Below are positions 26,742-35,419 of a stretch of 64,000 nucleotides of DNA, one piece after another; positions within the stretch are counted from its first letter, which is position 1, and each line of letters starts with the position of its first letter. Source of the stretch: Pandoraea oxalativorans (GTDB lineage: Bacteria; Pseudomonadota; Gammaproteobacteria; Burkholderiales; Burkholderiaceae); NCBI RefSeq assembly GCF_000972785.3, contig NZ_CP011253.3, positions 3,968,001 through 4,032,000 on the forward strand, in the 5' to 3' direction. Position numbers and translations under genes: made by a program. The notes below the pieces were generated by a model. The model saw nothing but the letters and a program-made list of their open reading frames with translations, was not told the origin of the DNA and made no database searches.

Positions 26742-26838
26742 GTCTTGCTCCAAGGTTCGAGGCGCTTGGCGCCGGTTTCGTCGATCATACATGACGGGTA
26801 GAATGATTCGCATGGCTGATTCGACAGGGAGACGTTTC

Positions 26839-27528
26839 ATGAACATCCTGATGGTTCTGACCTCGCACGACCGCCTGGGCGACACCGGCAAGAAGACGGG
26901 CTTCTGGCTCGAAGAATTCGCCTCGCCCTACTACGTATTCATCGACGAAGGGCTCTCCGTCACGCTTGCCTCGCCGGCCGGCGGCCAGCCGCCGCTCGAT
27001 CCCAAGAGCGACGAGCCGGACGCGCAAACCGAAGCGACCCGACGCTTTCGCGCAGACCCCGACGCACAGCAGGCACTCGCCAGCACGCTCAAACTCGCCG
27101 ACGTCAAAGCCGACGACTACGACGCCCTCTTTTACCCCGGCGGCCACGGCCCGCTCTGGGATCTCGCGCAAGACCCGCATTCCATTCATCTGATCGAAAC
27201 CTTCGAGCGCGCAGGCAAGGCCATCGGCTTTGTTTGTCATGCGCCTGGCGTGCTGCGTCAGGTATGCGCCGCGAACGGCGACCCGCTCGTGCGCGGACGC
27301 CACGTCACCGGCTTCACCAACGACGAGGAGGCCGCCGTCGGTCTCACCGACGTGGTGCCGTTCCTCGTGGAAGACGAACTCAAGCGGCTGGGCGGGCTAT
27401 ACGAGAAAGGCGGCAACTGGGAATCCCATGTTGTCGGCGATGGACGCCTCGTTACCGGGCAAAATCCTGCCTCATCGGAAGAAGCCGCACGCACGGTGCT
27501 GGCGATGATGGAGCCGCGCCTGCCATGA
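26839..27528 (+). CDS. DJ-1/PfpI family protein (class I glutamine amidotransferase-like)
   Basis: A 229-residue DJ-1/PfpI protein of the Hsp31/glyoxalase-III-like class. The nucleophile elbow is GFVCHAPG with the catalytic Cys, and FYPGGHGPLWDLAQDP precedes it. The start is ATG 26839 (weak GGGAGA ribosome site). The last 4 bp overlap a GNAT acetyltransferase (ATGA), so they are co-translated. Members act as glyoxalases or protein deglycases; here the exact activity is inferred from family. Confidence 0.92.
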   Translation: MNILMVLTSHDRLGDTGKKTGFWLEEFASPYYVFIDEGLSVTLASPAGGQPPLDPKSDEPDAQTEATRRFRADPDAQQALASTLKLADVKADDYDALFYPGGHGPLWDLAQDPHSIHLIETFERAGKAIGFVCHAPGVLRQVCAANGDPLVRGRHVTGFTNDEEAAVGLTDVVPFLVEDELKRLGGLYEKGGNWESHVVGDGRLVTGQNPASSEEAARTVLAMMEPRLP

Positions 27529-28055
27529 CGACGACGGTGTCTGCGGTTCAGGTGCGTCGGCTCGTTCCTGCCGACGCACTCGCCTTTCAGGCATTGCGTC
27601 TTTCCGGTTTGCAAGCGCATCCGGAGGCGTTCGGTTCAAGCTATGCCGAAGAAAAGGACTGGCCGGTCGAACGTGTGCGCGAGTGGCTGACAGTGCGCCC
27701 GGACACGGGCGTTTTCGGTGCATTCGAGAACGAACGGCTTGTAGGTGTGGTCGGTCTGGGACGTCAGACACGTGCGAACTTCGCGCACGTCGGTTTTCTC
27801 TGGGGAATGTACGTCCATACGGACGCCGTCGGGCGCGGCGTTGGCCGAGCGCTCCTCGACGCCGCCCTTGCCCTCGCGCGCTCACAGCCCGGGCTGCGCC
27901 ATCTCACACTTCAGGTGAACGCCGACAATCGTGCGGCGCTCGCGCTCTACCAGTCGTTCGGCTTCGTGGAAATCGGCCGCGAGCCCGACGCCATGCGCGT
28001 AGGCAACGGCTTTTGCGACGACATTCGCATGTATCTGCCGATTGCCACGCGCTGA
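27525..28055 (+). CDS. GNAT-family N-acetyltransferase
   Basis: A 176-residue GNAT enzyme. The acetyl-CoA loop is present as VHTDAVGRGVGRALLDAAL (R/Q-x-x-G-x-G/A), with VNADNRAALALYQSFGF (motif B) near the C-terminus. ATG at 27525 overlaps the PfpI stop. Transfers an acetyl group from acetyl-CoA to an unknown amine. A terminator follows. Confidence 0.9.
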   Translation: MTTTVSAVQVRRLVPADALAFQALRLSGLQAHPEAFGSSYAEEKDWPVERVREWLTVRPDTGVFGAFENERLVGVVGLGRQTRANFAHVGFLWGMYVHTDAVGRGVGRALLDAALALARSQPGLRHLTLQVNADNRAALALYQSFGFVEIGREPDAMRVGNGFCDDIRMYLPIATR

Positions 28056-28082
28056 ACCGCGAACCATCGGCCGAACGAAAAC

Positions 28083-28116
28083 GAGCGCGCCGACACCTTT
28101 CGGGGTCGGCGCGCTC
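28083..28116. terminator. Convergent terminator hairpin
   Basis: GAGCGCGCCGAC and GTCGGCGCGCTC form a 12-bp GC stem with a 10-nt loop between two convergent genes. It has few T bases, so efficiency is uncertain. Confidence 0.65.
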
Positions 28117-28163
28117 GCTTATTGCAGACGCACGCCAGTGACCTGGCGCGTAGCGTTCGGCCC

Positions 28164-28685
28164 TCAGACCGGCTGCATCTCGAACGGTCCCAGATAGTCC
28201 ATCTTGCCCACTTCCACGCCTTGCGCACGCAGCAGGTCGTGCGTCGTCGTCACGTGAAAATAGAAGTTCGGCAGCGCGAACTTGAAGAGATAGTCGACGG
28301 CGTCCATCGTTGTCTGCTGCGTCTTGAACTTCAGCGTGATCTGGCGCGACTGCGCACCGTCGAAACGGTCTTCGAGAATGCCCGCAATGAATGCCTCGGT
28401 ATTGGCGATGCGGTCCCGCAGTTGATCGAACGTCGTTTCCGTATCCTCGAACTTCGGCGATTCGACGCCGGTGATGCGCGACACCGCAAACTTTGCCGTA
28501 TCGCTCACGCGCTGCACCTGCGCGACGAAGTCGAGCATGTCCGGCGCGAGCCTGGCCTTGAGAATCGAATCCGGGTCGGCAGACGTGGCTTCGCAGTGCG
28601 CGCGCGCCTTATTGATGTAGTCGGCCATGACGGTCAGGCCACGGAGATAAACGGGAATCGTGGCGCGATAGAGGGTGATGGACAT
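28164..28685 (-). CDS. DUF1993 family protein
   Basis: A 173-residue protein beginning MSITLYRATIPVYLRGL, with LAPDMLDFVAQVQRVSDTAKF and a late PNFYFHVTTTHDLLRAQGVEVGK-type end, which match DUF1993 (a four-helix DinB-like fold). ATG at 28685 has GGAG at a proper distance; 34 further codons upstream are open but non-conserved. Metal-dependent hydrolase-like fold is known for relatives, but function is unknown. Divergent to the paralogue pair at 28899. Confidence 0.88.
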   Translation of the reverse strand: MSITLYRATIPVYLRGLTVMADYINKARAHCEATSADPDSILKARLAPDMLDFVAQVQRVSDTAKFAVSRITGVESPKFEDTETTFDQLRDRIANTEAFIAGILEDRFDGAQSRQITLKFKTQQTTMDAVDYLFKFALPNFYFHVTTTHDLLRAQGVEVGKMDYLGPFEMQPV

Positions 28686-28898
28686 CGGGGGACTCCTCGG
28701 GAGATGACCCATTGCGCAATGCGCGGGTAACGGCGAAATGCGGGCAAAAGCACATGCTATCAGCGCTGGAATTTTCCTGCCGCGCACCGGGCGATTTCTG
28801 GAATTCTCCGCTCGGCCATTTGCGCAAAATTAATAGCCCGGGGCATCCGCGCAACAACGACGCGCGCCCCTCCCACCACGACAAAAGGATTTCATCGC

Positions 28899-29639
28899 AT
28901 GGCGAGTTCGACGCCTTCAGCCCTTGCTTCTCCCCAGCTCACCGGCCACTTCGCGAGCACGTTAAGCGAGGAGACCATCCAGAAGTGCAGGGACGCCGAA
29001 AGCGAGAAGGCGCGCATGAGCTTCTGGGGCCAGGTGGGGGACTTCTTCCCGGGCGCGCACAAGGAAGCAGCACAACGCGCGCTGTTCCGGCTGGCGGATC
29101 CGAAAACCATGGACGAACAGGTCGCCGCGTTCGCGGAACTGCTGCGCTACGTCGCTCGCGAGGATATGCACCGTCTGCATTGGCATATATCCAGTCATGA
29201 AGTCATCGGTTTCCAGGTCGGCGACGCTGTCTTCGCGCCCGCGCACGATGTCGTGGACTACATGAAGCACAGCACGTGGATGGACTTCGAAGACAGTTGC
29301 CATCTGCTGCTCAGCCTTCGACTCGACGGCCACCACGTGCTTACGGGAGGCGCCGACTTCGGCCTGCTGCTACACGATCTGACAGATGCCCCGCAGTGTG
29401 CCGTGATGGTGGGGAGATGCCAGCGACAGCTCAGCGCCATGCCGACGCTGCTCGATGCCCTGCAAATCATGCGCCTGCATCGTGACGATGAAATTCCCGG
29501 CCTCAGTGCACGCGTAAGGGCCGCGATCAACGCGCTGATGATCGAGATCGACGGCACCGTCGCACCCGCGAGCGGCGAGATCGGTCGCAACGCAGAGCGG
29601 CTATGCAAGCTCGCGACGGCGCTCAAGGACCGCTACTAA
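28899..29639 (+). CDS. Hypothetical protein, first of a tandem paralogue pair
   Basis: A 246-residue soluble protein that I do not recognise. No signal peptide, membrane segment or known catalytic motif is seen. N-terminal third has CRDAESEKARMSFWGQVGD and FFPGAHKEAAQRALFRL; the downstream paralogue has the counterparts CKNARTEKD, WGRIKDWFFGTHRVDAKLALYRM, then AxxLLRYV. Both end in a conserved RNAExLxxL segment. It begins 14 bp after an AAAAGG ribosome site. The pair is preceded by a divergent DUF1993 gene. Could be secreted effectors or cytoplasmic stress proteins; sequence alone does not say. Confidence 0.75.
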   Translation: MASSTPSALASPQLTGHFASTLSEETIQKCRDAESEKARMSFWGQVGDFFPGAHKEAAQRALFRLADPKTMDEQVAAFAELLRYVAREDMHRLHWHISSHEVIGFQVGDAVFAPAHDVVDYMKHSTWMDFEDSCHLLLSLRLDGHHVLTGGADFGLLLHDLTDAPQCAVMVGRCQRQLSAMPTLLDALQIMRLHRDDEIPGLSARVRAAINALMIEIDGTVAPASGEIGRNAERLCKLATALKDRY

Positions 29640-29709
29640 GCCGTCACTGCGCACGCAGCGCAACCCAGCGCCCTCAAGATTGGAAACGCATTGCAAAGGA
29701 TTCATCGCC

Positions 29710-30528
29710 ATGATCACGAACCCGTCTTCGCCGGTCCTCCTACTCTGCGGCGACACTGCCTCCAGCCTCAGCGCGAAGCACCTCAACGAATGCAAGAACG
29801 CGCGCACCGAGAAAGACCTGGAAAGCCTCTGGGGACGCATCAAGGACTGGTTTTTCGGCACGCATCGCGTGGACGCAAAACTGGCGCTATACCGGATGCT
29901 GAATGCCGAAACGACCGATGTGATGCAGACGTCGTATCTCGAGCTGCTTCGCTACGTCGAGCCCGAACATCGCCAGCAGTTGGCGTGGCTCATTGGAGAA
30001 CACGAACGCCCCGCCTTCCAGATAGGCGGGTATATCGTCGCGTCGAAGGTCGACTGGGCGTCTCAGGCGCCCTCGGAACCGCCGCCGAGCGTGGCCGATA
30101 TGGCAAAACTGCTGCTGTCCCTTCGATACAAGGGGCTGCCAGTGCTGGAGACGCTGGGCGAGGTCGGCCTCTGCCGCATTGTCGACGCAGCGCGCGAGCA
30201 AGCGTTTCCCGAGGCAAAGGCCGAAGTGAACGCAGATCGGATGCTCGAGGCACAACAGTGGTTTCTGGGACGCTCGCCGTCACTTGTCGACGCACTGGAA
30301 CTCATCGGCCTGCATCGCAATGACGATGACGGGGAGCTCGCCTACCAACTCCGGCTAGCGGTCGAAAAGGCGCTTGGCGGCGAGGACGACGACAAGGCCG
30401 CGGTGATGTCGCGCAATGCGGAGAACCTGATGTGTCTGGTGACCGACATGTTCCACGATCGCGAGCATCTGAAGCGGTCCGCCCTGTCGGTCAATCTGCC
30501 CGCCAATCCACTCAATCGCGTTGTCTGA
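29710..30528 (+). CDS. Hypothetical protein, second of a tandem paralogue pair
   Basis: A 272-residue paralogue of the gene before it (70 bp away). ATG 29710 is preceded by AAAGGATTCATCGCC, nearly identical to the leader AAAGGATTTCATCGC of the first gene, so the ribosome site and start context were duplicated too. Conserved features: CKNARTEKDLESLWGRIKD, WFFGTHR, the ELLRYVEPEHRQQLAW helix, LLLSLRYKGLPVL, and the late NAENLMCLVTDM. An in-frame TTG at 29680 is a less likely start. No homologous family was recognised. Function unknown. Confidence 0.75.
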   Translation: MITNPSSPVLLLCGDTASSLSAKHLNECKNARTEKDLESLWGRIKDWFFGTHRVDAKLALYRMLNAETTDVMQTSYLELLRYVEPEHRQQLAWLIGEHERPAFQIGGYIVASKVDWASQAPSEPPPSVADMAKLLLSLRYKGLPVLETLGEVGLCRIVDAAREQAFPEAKAEVNADRMLEAQQWFLGRSPSLVDALELIGLHRNDDDGELAYQLRLAVEKALGGEDDDKAAVMSRNAENLMCLVTDMFHDREHLKRSALSVNLPANPLNRVV

Positions 30529-30896
30529 CGGGAGTCGCCGCCGAACCTGATCTGCGGCTTCGTGGGCGCTTGATGCAGCATCGGATCGGCACGACGGCAC
30601 AGCAACGCCGTCAGCGTGAGATCGTGCATGAATGGCATTGTCTTGCGTTCAGGCAATTGTGCAGAAATGATGCCCAAAGCAGTGGCTCAGGCCGCGCGAT
30701 GCAATAAGACGTTCGGACAGTCGCGCAGAATTGCCGGTGTGATGCAGTATAGCGAGTCGACGTGACGTCCGGCGAGGCAGGCCCGGTGATATGCTTCATC
30801 GGCGTCCGGGGCCGGACAGACAGTATCGAGTATCGAGGCCTCACCGGCACGCTGCACGGGACGCCATCTGCCACGCATGCCGACACAGGAGCCGTC
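30529..30896. other. Gap with no recognised gene
   Basis: 368 bp between the paralogue pair and the DUF1275 gene. No open frame with a plausible start and ribosome site was found, nor a strong terminator. It must contain the promoter of the DUF1275 gene. An in-frame upstream extension of DUF1275 to 30762 is open but non-conserved. Confidence 0.5.
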
Positions 30897-31631
30897 ATGG
30901 GTACTCCCCGCCACATCCCCACACCGACCGAGGCCGCCACGCTCGCCCGCAACTGGGTCAGCCACTTCTCCAACCCCACCGCCGTCGGCATGACGCTCGC
31001 GTTTGTCGCAGGCTATATCGACGTGGTCGGCTTCATCGCGCTGTTTGGCCTCTTCACGGCGCACGTGACGGGCAACTTCGTGATGATCGGTGTACAACTG
31101 GTCGCCAACACCCACGTCGGCGTACTCGCCAAGTTGCTCGCGTTGCCCGTGTTCGTCATTTTCGTCGCGATGGTCAAGCTCATCGTGCAGCGTTTTGCAA
31201 ACACCAACCGCCGTCCGCTCCGGTTGTTGCTGATCTTGCAGACGTTGCTGCTGCTCGGGTTCATGATCGTCGGTATGGCCGCGCAGCCGATTCTCTCGGC
31301 CGACGCGCCGCTCGCCATTCTCTCCGGCATGTTCGGCGTCGCCGCGCTCGCGATCCAGAACGCCGTCGGACGGCTGGTGCTCGCCGACCTCGCCCCGACC
31401 ACCATCATGACCGGCAACACCACGCAGATCGTGATCGACATGGTGGAACTCGCCAGCGGCAACTGCGGCGACGACAAGGCCGCCAGAACGCGGCTGCGCA
31501 AGATGCTGCCTGCACTGGCCGCTTTCGCCGTCGGCGCCATCCTCGGCGGCTTCGCGTACCACGGCGCAGGCTTCTGGAGCGTGCTGTTGCCGGTCGCGCT
31601 GCTCGCCGCGCTCGCCACCGCCAACGAGTGA
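30897..31631 (+). CDS. DUF1275 (YoaK-like) membrane protein
   Basis: A 244-residue integral membrane protein with about six helices. The family signature is clear: AFVAGYIDVVGFIALFGLF, TAHVTGNFVMIGVQL and the later LAPTTIMTGNTTQIVID (second T-G-N). ATG 30897 has AGGAG 5 bp before it. DUF1275 proteins are widespread with unknown transport role. It lies 77 bp upstream of an SDR gene on the same strand; operon possible. Confidence 0.9.
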   Translation: MGTPRHIPTPTEAATLARNWVSHFSNPTAVGMTLAFVAGYIDVVGFIALFGLFTAHVTGNFVMIGVQLVANTHVGVLAKLLALPVFVIFVAMVKLIVQRFANTNRRPLRLLLILQTLLLLGFMIVGMAAQPILSADAPLAILSGMFGVAALAIQNAVGRLVLADLAPTTIMTGNTTQIVIDMVELASGNCGDDKAARTRLRKMLPALAAFAVGAILGGFAYHGAGFWSVLLPVALLAALATANE

Positions 31632-31708
31632 GCCTGCTCCGTCCCCGAAGAACAATCCCGCGGAACGCGCGATAATGTCGGCCTTTTGCGGGATTAGGGG
31701 ATTTCGGA

Positions 31709-32470
31709 ATGAAGCTGGATTCGCAGTGGGTGCTCGTCACGGGTGGGGCACGCGGACTGGGCGCGGCCATTACGCGCGCGGTAGCGCGTGAAGGCGCAGG
31801 CGTCGTCATCAACTATTTGCGCAGCGACGTGGCCGCGCGCGAACTGGCCGAATCGCTTGGCGAGCGCGCCATCGCGTTGCAGGCCGACGTCACCGACGAG
31901 AAGGCCGTCGCCCGCCTCTTCGCCGAAGCCCGCGAGCGCATTGGCGGCCCCATCGTCTGCGTCGTCAACAACGCGCTGGCCGACTTCCGCTTCGACGGCG
32001 ATGCACGTCCCAAACTGGCCGACATCTCCTGGTCGCGCTTCTCGCAGCAGCTCGAAGGGGCCGTCAAAGGCGCGCTCAACACGATGCAGGCCGCACTGCC
32101 GGGCATGCGCGAAGCCGGGTTCGGACGCATCGTGAACGTGGGCACCAACTTGTTCCAGAACCCGGTCGTGCCGTATCACGATTACACGACCGCCAAGGCC
32201 GCCCTGCTCGCGCTCACGCGCACGGCGTCCAATGATCTCGGCCCCGACGGCATCACCGTCAACATGGTCTCGGGCGGTCTTCTGCGTGTGACCGACGCCA
32301 GCGCCGCCACACCGCAAGCCGTGTTCGATCTGATCGCAAGCCTCACGCCGTTGCGTCGGGTCACGACGCCGGAAGAATTCGCCGACGCCGTGCTGTACTT
32401 CCTCTCGCCGTGGGCGCGTGCCGTAACAGGGCAGAACCTCATCGTCGACGGCGGGCTGGTGAAGGGCTGA
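31709..32470 (+). CDS. SDR oxidoreductase, FabG-like
   Basis: A 253-residue classical SDR of the 3-oxoacyl-ACP-reductase type. TGGARGLGAAI for cofactor, VVNNAL in place of the usual NNAG, and YHDYTTAKAAL with the catalytic YxxxK. The usual catalytic Ser is not obvious: VGTNLFQNPVVPYHDY has Thr or Asn at that place, so activity could be altered. Near C-terminus VTGQNLIVDGGLVKG is typical. ATG 31709 with a GGGGATTTCGG leader. Substrate unknown. Confidence 0.85.
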   Translation: MKLDSQWVLVTGGARGLGAAITRAVAREGAGVVINYLRSDVAARELAESLGERAIALQADVTDEKAVARLFAEARERIGGPIVCVVNNALADFRFDGDARPKLADISWSRFSQQLEGAVKGALNTMQAALPGMREAGFGRIVNVGTNLFQNPVVPYHDYTTAKAALLALTRTASNDLGPDGITVNMVSGGLLRVTDASAATPQAVFDLIASLTPLRRVTTPEEFADAVLYFLSPWARAVTGQNLIVDGGLVKG

Positions 32471-32601
32471 ACCCAGTACGTCAGACCTACGCAGTACGCA
32501 AGGCGGGGAACGCGTCCGTGCCGACGCCGGACGCGGTAAAATTGCCGTCTTTGTGAGCGCACGCTCACCCCCATCTCACTTCCCAACCCCGAATTCAGAC
32601 A

Positions 32602-33117
32602 GTGACCGCAACTTCCGCCACACCCGCAGACATCCCGACTGACGACACCAGCGGCACCGATGCCATCCACGAAGACCGCCTGTGGCGCGACGACGGGTGG
32701 ACGGCGAAGGTCGTCAAGAACGAAGAGGACGACGGCTGGGCGGTGGCGATGTTCAAGGACGGCGAGTCGGAACCCGCTCTTGTGGGGCCGTGGACGATGG
32801 GGCGCGACAAGAAGAATCCGAAGCCGCTGGATGTCGGCGCGTTCCATACGCTGGTGAAAACGGCGAGCGAGGTGTTGCGGCGTCACGAACAGCAACTGCG
32901 CGCGCAGTTGCACAAGCGCATCAGTGTGGATGGGCCGGACGGCGAAATCGACGTCACACTCGACATCGTGCCCGACGACTACGATCCCTACGCCATGTTG
33001 AGCGCCATCGATCGCTTCGGCGAAACGATTGCGACGGTCAAAGTGCCGCCGTCGTTCAAGCTCTCGCGCAACAGCGCGCGCGCCTGGGTCGAGAACGAAT
33101 TTCAACGTCCCCAGTAA
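32602..33117 (+). CDS. Conserved hypothetical protein
   Basis: A 171-residue acidic protein with a GTG start (no ATG in the first 40 codons). Composition and codon use match neighbours. It has RLWRDDGWTAKVVKNEEDDGWAVAM and VGPWTMGRDKKNPKPLDVGAFHTLVKTASEVLRR, which look like a small cytoplasmic protein; no signal, TM or known motif. I recall similar unnamed proteins in Burkholderiaceae but no function. Promoter-proximal space of 130 bp follows the SDR. Confidence 0.7.
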   Translation: MTATSATPADIPTDDTSGTDAIHEDRLWRDDGWTAKVVKNEEDDGWAVAMFKDGESEPALVGPWTMGRDKKNPKPLDVGAFHTLVKTASEVLRRHEQQLRAQLHKRISVDGPDGEIDVTLDIVPDDYDPYAMLSAIDRFGETIATVKVPPSFKLSRNSARAWVENEFQRPQ

Positions 33118-33326
33118 GCACCCGCTAACCCTGCCTCCTCCTCTCCTGCCCCATCCCATCACTGCGGATACCGGGATAACCGCCCGTCTGGTTAGCGCGT
33201 CCGACGACGCCTAAGATGAATTTCGCCGACATACCGCGTGCACTGCGCTCTCCGCCGCAACACGGGAGCGGGCGCTCACACCGTGCAGCGGCGGGGTTCA
33301 CATCGAATCCGGCGTCAGGAGACCCC

Positions 33327-33644
33327 ATGAAACGCTTTCATATCGCGCTCGCCGTGCGCGATCTCGACGAATCCATCATCGATTACTCCGCGCGTCTCGG
33401 GCAGCCGCCCGCAGCCGTCGTGCCAGGTGCCTACGCCATGTGGCGCACCGATCTGCTGAACTTCTCGATCAATCAGTCTCCGTCGCGCGTGGGGGAGCTT
33501 CGCCACGTCGGCTTCGAAGACGACGAGGCCCCTGAGTACGCCAGCAGCACGGACTGCAACGGCCTGCTGTGGGAAGCCTTCTCCGCCGCAGAACAAGACC
33601 GTCGCATAGTGAGCACTTACGGGGTCGCGGTGCGAAACGCCTGA
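33327..33644 (+). CDS. VOC-family protein, possibly truncated
   Basis: A 105-residue protein: MKRFHIALAVRDLDESIIDYSARLGQPPAAVVPGAYAMWRTDLLNFS is the first VOC half, and the second half with LRHVGFEDDEA is shorter than in most families. Good ribosome site AGGAGACCCC. The HipA-like remnant follows in the same frame directly after its TGA (33642), so the 3' end may have been affected by the deletion that removed the hipA start. Similar small members exist, so it may be intact. Function unknown. Confidence 0.72.
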   Translation: MKRFHIALAVRDLDESIIDYSARLGQPPAAVVPGAYAMWRTDLLNFSINQSPSRVGELRHVGFEDDEAPEYASSTDCNGLLWEAFSAAEQDRRIVSTYGVAVRNA

Positions 33645-33659
33645 GCGCCCTGCCCCTCA

Positions 33660-34334
33660 CCCCCTCCGTTTGGGATCAAGAACAGGTCGGGGCGACTTGC
33701 GGCGGAACTGCTATCGCTTGAGCATCTGGCCCTTCGGGCGCTGAGTATCGCGGACATCCCGTCGGCTCCGACGCACCTCCTCGCGACCGATAGCTACACC
33801 TTTCTTGAGGTGCAACGGTTCGACCGGATCGGACGCTTCGGTCGCGTCGGAATGCTCTCTGCGGGGGCGATAGACGACGAGTATTTTGGGAAGCGAGACA
33901 ATTGGTCCGCGTTCGCGACGCGATGCGAGCAAGCTCGGCTCATTCCGGCAACCGAAGCCACGAAGATTCACGTGATGGCCGCATTCAGCGAGCTTATCGG
34001 TAACGGAGACCGACACTTCGAGAACATCTCGCTGCTCTTTAATGCGCGTGGCGGGATTGATCGAGTGGCCCCCGCATATGACATTCTTCCCATGAATTAC
34101 GCGCCCTTGGGCGCAGGCGTCGATCCCGATCTATTGCCCATCACACCCAGGATTGGGGCGATTGGCGCGCGGCCAAACGTTTGGGGAAAAGCGTATTGTG
34201 CTGCCAGAGCGTTCTGGGAGCGTGTGCAACAGGGCGCTTGTCCTTTGCCGATCCCTGACGAGTACAAGGATCTTGCGACGGCAAACCTTGCGGTGGCGAA
34301 GGACTTCGTGGTTCCGCTCGTCCCCGGCAATTGA
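33660..34334 (+). pseudogene. HipA-like kinase remnant, N-terminus missing
   Basis: From about 33660 the frame is open and encodes RLAAELLSLEHLALRALSI, ATDSYTFLEVQRFDRIGRFG, LSAGAIDDEYFGKR, then FSELIGNGDRHFENISLLF (the kinase-like catalytic N-x-D-R-H-x-x-N region) and AYDILPMNYAPLG, which are the C-terminal half of HipA/YjjJ-type proteins. The usual N-terminal third with the glycine loop is absent, there is no antitoxin (HipB-like) gene nearby, and no ATG precedes the match (first GTG at 33810). So this is most likely a decayed toxin gene; a shortened protein from GTG would lack the ATP loop. Confidence 0.75.
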
Positions 34335-34340
34335 ATGTCG

Positions 34341-34373
34341 AAGGTCCAGTCAGTGGCAACCTGACTGGACCTT
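34341..34373 (+). terminator. Hairpin after HipA remnant
   Basis: AAGGTCCAGTCAG pairs perfectly with CTGACTGGACCTT around TGGCAAC. The T run is short, but position just after the stop and opposite the DMT gene end suits a shared terminator. Confidence 0.7.
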
Positions 34374-34399
34374 ATGCCGGACGGACGGCCCGCAAAAAA

Positions 34400-35317
34400 T
34401 CACGCAGGCACTTCGTCCGAATCTTCCACGCCACCGAAGCCCGGCAGCGGACGTTGCCAGCGCTGCGCGATGAACACACCGACGAGCGCCACACCGCCGC
34501 CGATCACGTGGAACGTGTGCAGTTGCTCACCCAGCAACACGACGGCAATCGCTGCCGTCATGACCGGCAGCACGTTGATGAACATGCTGCAACGGTTCGG
34601 CCCGAGATGCCGGATCCCCTGAATCCACAGAATCGGCAACACGATCGAAGCCCCCAACCCGGCGTACAGAACCAACGGCACCGTCGCCGCATTCAACTGG
34701 GCTTGACCGGCAGGCACCATCGCGAGCATCGGGATCATCGTGATCAGCGCCGCCCACGCCTGCACGTAGGTCGACTGCGCGGGCAGCACCGCCACGTGCC
34801 AGCGCCGCAGCAGCACGCTGTATAACCCGTACGAAGCGGACGCGATCAGCATCAGAATGTCTCCCAGATGCATGCCGCCGTCGAGCAACTGCGACGGATG
34901 TCCCTGCCCGATCAGATACACCAGCCCGGCGAGCGACAGCAGACCGCCCACGAGCATGCCGAGGGTCGGCGGCTCGCGCAGCAGCACCACGCTCCAAAGC
35001 AGGGTCAGCAACGGGGCCAGCGCCGTCACGATCGCCATATTGGTCGCCGTGGTGCTGTGCGCCGCGAGATACGACAGGCTCTGATAGAACGACATGCTCA
35101 GAAAGCCGAGGAAACCGAGCTTGGCGAGTTGCGGGCGCACATGATGCCAGTTGCGCAGTAGCGGACGAATGACGAAGGGTGTCATGACGGCTAGCGCCAG
35201 CACCAGACGATAGAACGTGATGGCCGACGGCGCGATGGTCGTGGCCGAGAGCTTCGAAACGATGACATTGCCGGCCCACAACAACATGGCGCCGAGCGGA
35301 TACAGAAAGTACCCCAT
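34400..35317 (-). CDS. EamA-domain DMT transporter
   Basis: A 305-residue drug/metabolite transporter with ten membrane helices in two EamA repeats (LGAMLLWAGNVIVSKL... and LGDILMLIASASYGLYSVL...). Start at ATG 35317 preferred over ATG 35353, which is followed by a poorly matching leader. Divergent to an AraC regulator at 35420, which probably regulates it. Likely exports an amino acid or a metabolite; no substrate can be named. Confidence 0.88.
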   Translation of the reverse strand: MGYFLYPLGAMLLWAGNVIVSKLSATTIAPSAITFYRLVLALAVMTPFVIRPLLRNWHHVRPQLAKLGFLGFLSMSFYQSLSYLAAHSTTATNMAIVTALAPLLTLLWSVVLLREPPTLGMLVGGLLSLAGLVYLIGQGHPSQLLDGGMHLGDILMLIASASYGLYSVLLRRWHVAVLPAQSTYVQAWAALITMIPMLAMVPAGQAQLNAATVPLVLYAGLGASIVLPILWIQGIRHLGPNRCSMFINVLPVMTAAIAVVLLGEQLHTFHVIGGGVALVGVFIAQRWQRPLPGFGGVEDSDEVPA

Positions 35318-35419
35318 GACGATTTCCCACAGGTTTGACAAAGGAAACGCCATCGTCAGGGATGTCACACCGGACCGTCTCACGCTAAAATTCCAAAACC
35401 TGTCTCAAAAAGGACACCC

